Part shown: one piece after another, positions 9,073-10,461 of the stretch
How the letters are laid out: every line of letters starts with the position of its first letter
Numbering within the stretch: the first letter of the stretch is position 1
From: a bacterium
Lineage (GTDB): Bacteria > JAJRZV01
NCBI GenBank assembly: GCA_024275095.1
Contig: JAJRZV010000104.1
Coordinates: 1-10,461, forward strand
Direction of reading: 5' to 3'
DNA: 10,461 bases
Made by a program: the position numbers and the translations under genes
Notes under the pieces: generated by a model
What the model saw: the letters and a program-made list of their open reading frames with translations, nothing else
The model's database searches: none
Told to the model about the DNA's origin: nothing

Positions 9073-9123
9073 AGATACTGCGATCACTGTCCCTACCCCG
9101 CCCTGTGTCGCAGGCCCTATTGA
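9070..9123 (+). other. In-frame amber codon followed by 16-codon extension carrying the AddB 4Fe-4S motif
   Basis: Seen directly: TAG at 9070-9072 is followed in the addB frame by codons for RYCDHCPYPALCRRPY and then TGA (9121-9123). Cysteine codons are at 9079, 9088 and 9106, spaced C-x2-C-x5-C. Known of the family: AddB and several Cas4-like PD-(D/E)XK nucleases bind a 4Fe-4S cluster with one cysteine before the nuclease core (Cys672 here) and three in a C-terminal C-x2-C-x5-C cluster. Inferred: the ancestral gene read through position 938, and the amber either is decoded by a suppressor or special tRNA, is a recent nonsense mutation, or is a base-calling error. One substitution would restore a Lys, Glu, Gln, Tyr, Ser, Leu or Trp codon. 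The full-length product would be 954 residues. Confidence 0.85.
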
Positions 9124-9133
9124 AATCACTCCA

Positions 9134-9163
9134 TTGACATACATGGGTTAGGACTGCTAACTT
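9134..9163 (+). promoter_or_regulatory. Candidate sigma-70-type promoter for the DUF302 gene, with inverted repeat in the spacer
   Basis: A perfect TTGACA (9134-9139) is followed after 18 bases by TAACTT (9158-9163), preceded by TG at 9155-9156 as in an extended -10. The -10 itself is a weak match. The spacer carries GTTAG-gactg-CTAAC (9147-9161), a perfect 5-5-5 inverted repeat that could bind a dimeric regulator. The site lies in the short gap after the addB tail and before the next ribosome binding site, where a new transcription unit would be expected to begin. AT-rich hexamers farther down, such as TAATAA at 9171, are alternative -10 elements. Confidence 0.45.
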
Positions 9164-9204
9164 TTATGCATAATAAGCACGAGCATCCGAGTCCAGTAAC
9201 AAAC

Positions 9205-9210
9205 AGGAGG
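9205..9210 (+). promoter_or_regulatory. Strong Shine-Dalgarno for the DUF302 gene
   Basis: A perfect AGGAGG sits five bases before the ATG at 9216. It fixes the start and is much stronger than the initiation signals in the preceding gene run, suggesting independent and efficient translation. Confidence 0.8.
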
Positions 9211-9215
9211 AGAAC

Positions 9216-9602
9216 ATGAGTTATGCGATGACACGAACAGTAAAAGGTTCGTTTGAAGACGTGATTCAACGAACCATACAGGCACTTCATTCTGAAGGCT
9301 TCGGCATCCTTTGTGATATAGACGTAAAAGCCACGCTCAAAGCAAAACTCGGAGTGGATTTTCGCAACTACCGGATACTGGGAGCATGCAATCCCCCCTT
9401 TGCTTACAAGGTCTTGCAACAGGAGGATAAAATCGGACTCCTCCTCCCGTGTAACGTGATTGTCCATGAAAAAGAAAATGAAACAATAGAGGTTGCCGCC
9501 ATTGACCCAGTAGAAGCCATGAGCGTGGTGAACAATCCCTCCCTCGAGAAGGTAGCGGAAGAAGTAAAAGAAAAGCTTCAGCACGTTCTGGAAAAGCTGT
9601 GA
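9216..9602 (+). CDS. DUF302 family protein
   Basis: Small soluble protein of 128 residues in the DUF302 family, whose biochemical role is not established. It shows the family signatures: SFEDVIQRTIQALHSEGFGIL (residues 12-32), the ACNPPFAYKVL block (57-67), and GLLLPCNVIV (74-83) with the conserved Pro-Cys, followed by a strand ending IDPVEAM. Length matches the family norm, and no signal peptide or membrane segment is visible, so it is probably cytoplasmic. Cysteines at positions 33, 58 and 79 are available, and 58 and 79 fall in the conserved blocks; metal or redox binding is possible but unproven. It follows addB by about 90 bases after the TGA at 9123, has its own strong ribosome binding site, and precedes a small exported protein and a CzcC-like gene. 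That placement suggests association with metal or stress response rather than DNA repair. Confidence 0.9.
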   Translation: MSYAMTRTVKGSFEDVIQRTIQALHSEGFGILCDIDVKATLKAKLGVDFRNYRILGACNPPFAYKVLQQEDKIGLLLPCNVIVHEKENETIEVAAIDPVEAMSVVNNPSLEKVAEEVKEKLQHVLEKL

Positions 9603-9651
9603 TCGGCACTTCAACCCCATGGACTTTTGATCCATGCAGAAGTTATGATTA

Positions 9652-10107
9652 ATGTTGATGTATAGATTTTTCCATCAGTGGCGTCCAGGTATTGCAAAAG
9701 TTTTTCCAGTAGTTCTGTTTTCATGCATGTTGCTGGGTACCATGGAAGCGTGGGGGGCACTGCTCTGTTTCGGGACAAACGATCATTTCGCCATTGAAAT
9801 GCCTATGCAAACGGAGCTACCCTCTCAATTAAACGCCTTTGTATTCCCCTCGGCAAGCGCACTATTTCACATAGAGCAAAGCTGTGGATACTGCACCGAC
9901 GTGCCTCTCAGTATTTACACCCTCGTCCCCATTGCCCCCAATATTCCCGAACCCGGCAGTCGCGGGTCCGGGACCACAGCGCAAACGAATCCAGAAGGAC
10001 TTAATCCTCAAACAAGAATTATAACGGGTAAAGGCACCTTAGCCTTTAGATGTTTGAAACCGTCTTTTGCACCTTTCATTATTTTGTCCACAGTTCTTCG
10101 TAATTGA
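9652..10107 (+). CDS. Small exported Cys-containing protein preceding an RND metal-efflux gene
   Basis: Hypothetical 151-residue protein. Basic residues near the N-terminus are followed by a hydrophobic stretch (about residues 15-30) and a plausible signal peptidase site near AWG-A (35-36), so the mature protein should be exported. The segments LLCFGTNDHFAIE (37-49) and SCGYCTDVPLS (77-87) resemble, from memory, small secreted proteins encoded just before czc/cus-type efflux operons in other Gram-negative bacteria. I know no formal family name for these. The CxxC pair (Cys78, Cys81), with His73 and Glu75 nearby, could bind a metal, which is an inference. The short C-terminus ending FIILSTVLRN is hydrophobic. 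The start is uncertain: ATG at 9652 or 9658, with only a weak AGAAG upstream, and an in-frame TGA at 9646 prevents extension. About 70 bases separate it from the CzcC-like gene. Confidence 0.65.
   Translation: MLMYRFFHQWRPGIAKVFPVVLFSCMLLGTMEAWGALLCFGTNDHFAIEMPMQTELPSQLNAFVFPSASALFHIEQSCGYCTDVPLSIYTLVPIAPNIPEPGSRGSGTTAQTNPEGLNPQTRIITGKGTLAFRCLKPSFAPFIILSTVLRN
10029..10048 (+). repeat. Inverted repeat (7-bp stem, 6-nt loop) within the small exported-protein gene
   Basis: TAAAGGC (10029-10035) and GCCTTTA (10042-10048) are perfectly complementary around a six-base loop. No T-run follows, so it is not a canonical terminator. A second GC-rich hairpin, CCCGAACCC/GGGTCCGGG with one mismatch, lies upstream at 9946-9972. 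Both are inside coding sequence and may be chance or attenuator-like structures. Confidence 0.35.
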
Positions 10108-10167
10108 TTTCCCGCCTTAATTTTTTGTCGTAAGTCGCAGCCCAAACAACAGCAGACATGAAAATGC

Positions 10168-10173
10168 AGGAGG
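10168..10173 (+). promoter_or_regulatory. Shine-Dalgarno of the CzcC-like gene
   Basis: A perfect AGGAGG sits five bases before the ATG at 10179. It selects this start over the in-frame ATG three codons later and matches the onset of a signal peptide. Confidence 0.8.
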
Positions 10174-10178
10174 TCTGT

Positions 10179-10461
10179 ATGAAAGAGATGTTGAAAATCC
10201 TGTGTATGTGTGTGCTGGTAAACACATCAGCACACGGTGAACAATTAAAAATTCAAAAACAAATCGTTGAAACACTCACACTACAGGAAGCTGTAACACT
10301 CGCGCTTTCCAGACATCCCGAAATCCAGGCATTCCCGTGGGAAATCAGCGCCGCTGAGGTTGCTGCGTTTCAGGCGGGTCTCTTCCCCAATCCAGAGCTG
10401 GAGGTGGAAGTAGAAAACATCGCAGGGTCCGGCCCTTACCGGGGAATTTCAGGACTGGAGA
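10179..10461 (+). CDS. TolC-family outer-membrane efflux factor, CzcC/CusC-like (3' partial)
   Basis: N-terminal 94 residues of an outer-membrane channel that would work with a periplasmic adaptor and an RND pump (CzcB/CzcA type) to expel divalent or monovalent heavy-metal ions. Residues 1-20 form a short signal peptide with a likely cleavage after SAHG. The mature start contains LTLQEAVTLALSRHPEI (residues 34-50), the typical first helix of outer membrane efflux proteins. NPELEVEVENIAGSGPYRG (72-90) follows, strongly reminiscent of CzcC proteins, in which this element precedes an E-T/S-rich strand. No N-terminal lipobox is seen, unlike CusC lipoproteins. The gene runs off the window, so the metal specificity and the pump genes are not visible. 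Family assignment is solid; the Czc-type substrate is an inference. Confidence 0.85.
   Translation, partial: MKEMLKILCMCVLVNTSAHGEQLKIQKQIVETLTLQEAVTLALSRHPEIQAFPWEISAAEVAAFQAGLFPNPELEVEVENIAGSGPYRGISGLE

Noticed and set aside
9079-9112. TGCGA...TCGCA repeat after the addB amber codon as a terminator
   Set aside because: The arms are five bases with 24 bases between them and no T-tract; the sequence is better explained as the coding tail with the cysteine motif.
9126-9635. A 169-codon open frame on the minus strand across the DUF302 gene
   Set aside because: It is antisense to a clear DUF302 protein with a strong ribosome binding site, resembles no known family, and has a composition typical of shadow frames.
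9618-9636. CATGGA/TCCATG hairpin after the DUF302 gene as a terminator
   Set aside because: The stem is only six base pairs of mixed composition and no T-run follows, so it does not meet the pattern of an intrinsic terminator.

Overview
The window looks like chromosomal DNA of a Gram-negative bacterium with some anaerobic metabolism. A CzcC/CusC-type outer-membrane efflux factor implies an outer membrane, and a GlpA/GlpB pair points to anaerobic glycerol-3-phosphate oxidation. The compact AddA/AddB pair (1048 and 937 residues, against about 1200 in Bacillus) resembles the short versions I associate with Bacteroidota and related FCB-group phyla. That placement is only a suggestion. All recognised genes are on the + strand and coding density is very high.

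Region 1 (1-9123) is a tightly packed five-gene run: the C-terminal half of glpA, glpB, a GT4-type glycosyltransferase, addA and addB. Junctions are 13-nt overlaps (glpA/glpB, addA/addB) or gaps of 3-5 nt, and I see no terminator inside, so a single transcription unit is likely. It joins three unrelated functions: glycerol-3-phosphate dehydrogenase, sugar transfer, and double-strand-break repair. No glpC is present between glpB and the next gene.

The most notable point is the end of addB. The frame stops at an amber codon (9070-9072), but the same frame continues for 16 codons to a TGA and encodes RYCDHCPYPALCRRPY. This contains the C-x2-C-x5-C motif that, with an upstream cysteine (Cys672 here, also present), binds the 4Fe-4S cluster of AddB nuclease domains. 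The conserved C-terminal iron-sulfur motif is therefore cut off by a single TAG. The options are translational readthrough or recoding of UAG, a recent nonsense mutation, or a sequencing error. Every other complete gene here ends in TAA or TGA.

Region 2 (9124-10461) appears to be a separate accessory or metal-related block. A candidate promoter carrying an inverted repeat lies ahead of a DUF302 gene. A small exported cysteine-containing protein follows, then the start of a CzcC-like TolC-family gene that runs off the window. This looks like the leading edge of a heavy-metal RND efflux operon. No tRNA, rRNA, insertion sequence or CRISPR array was seen, and no gene-free stretch exceeds 300 bases.
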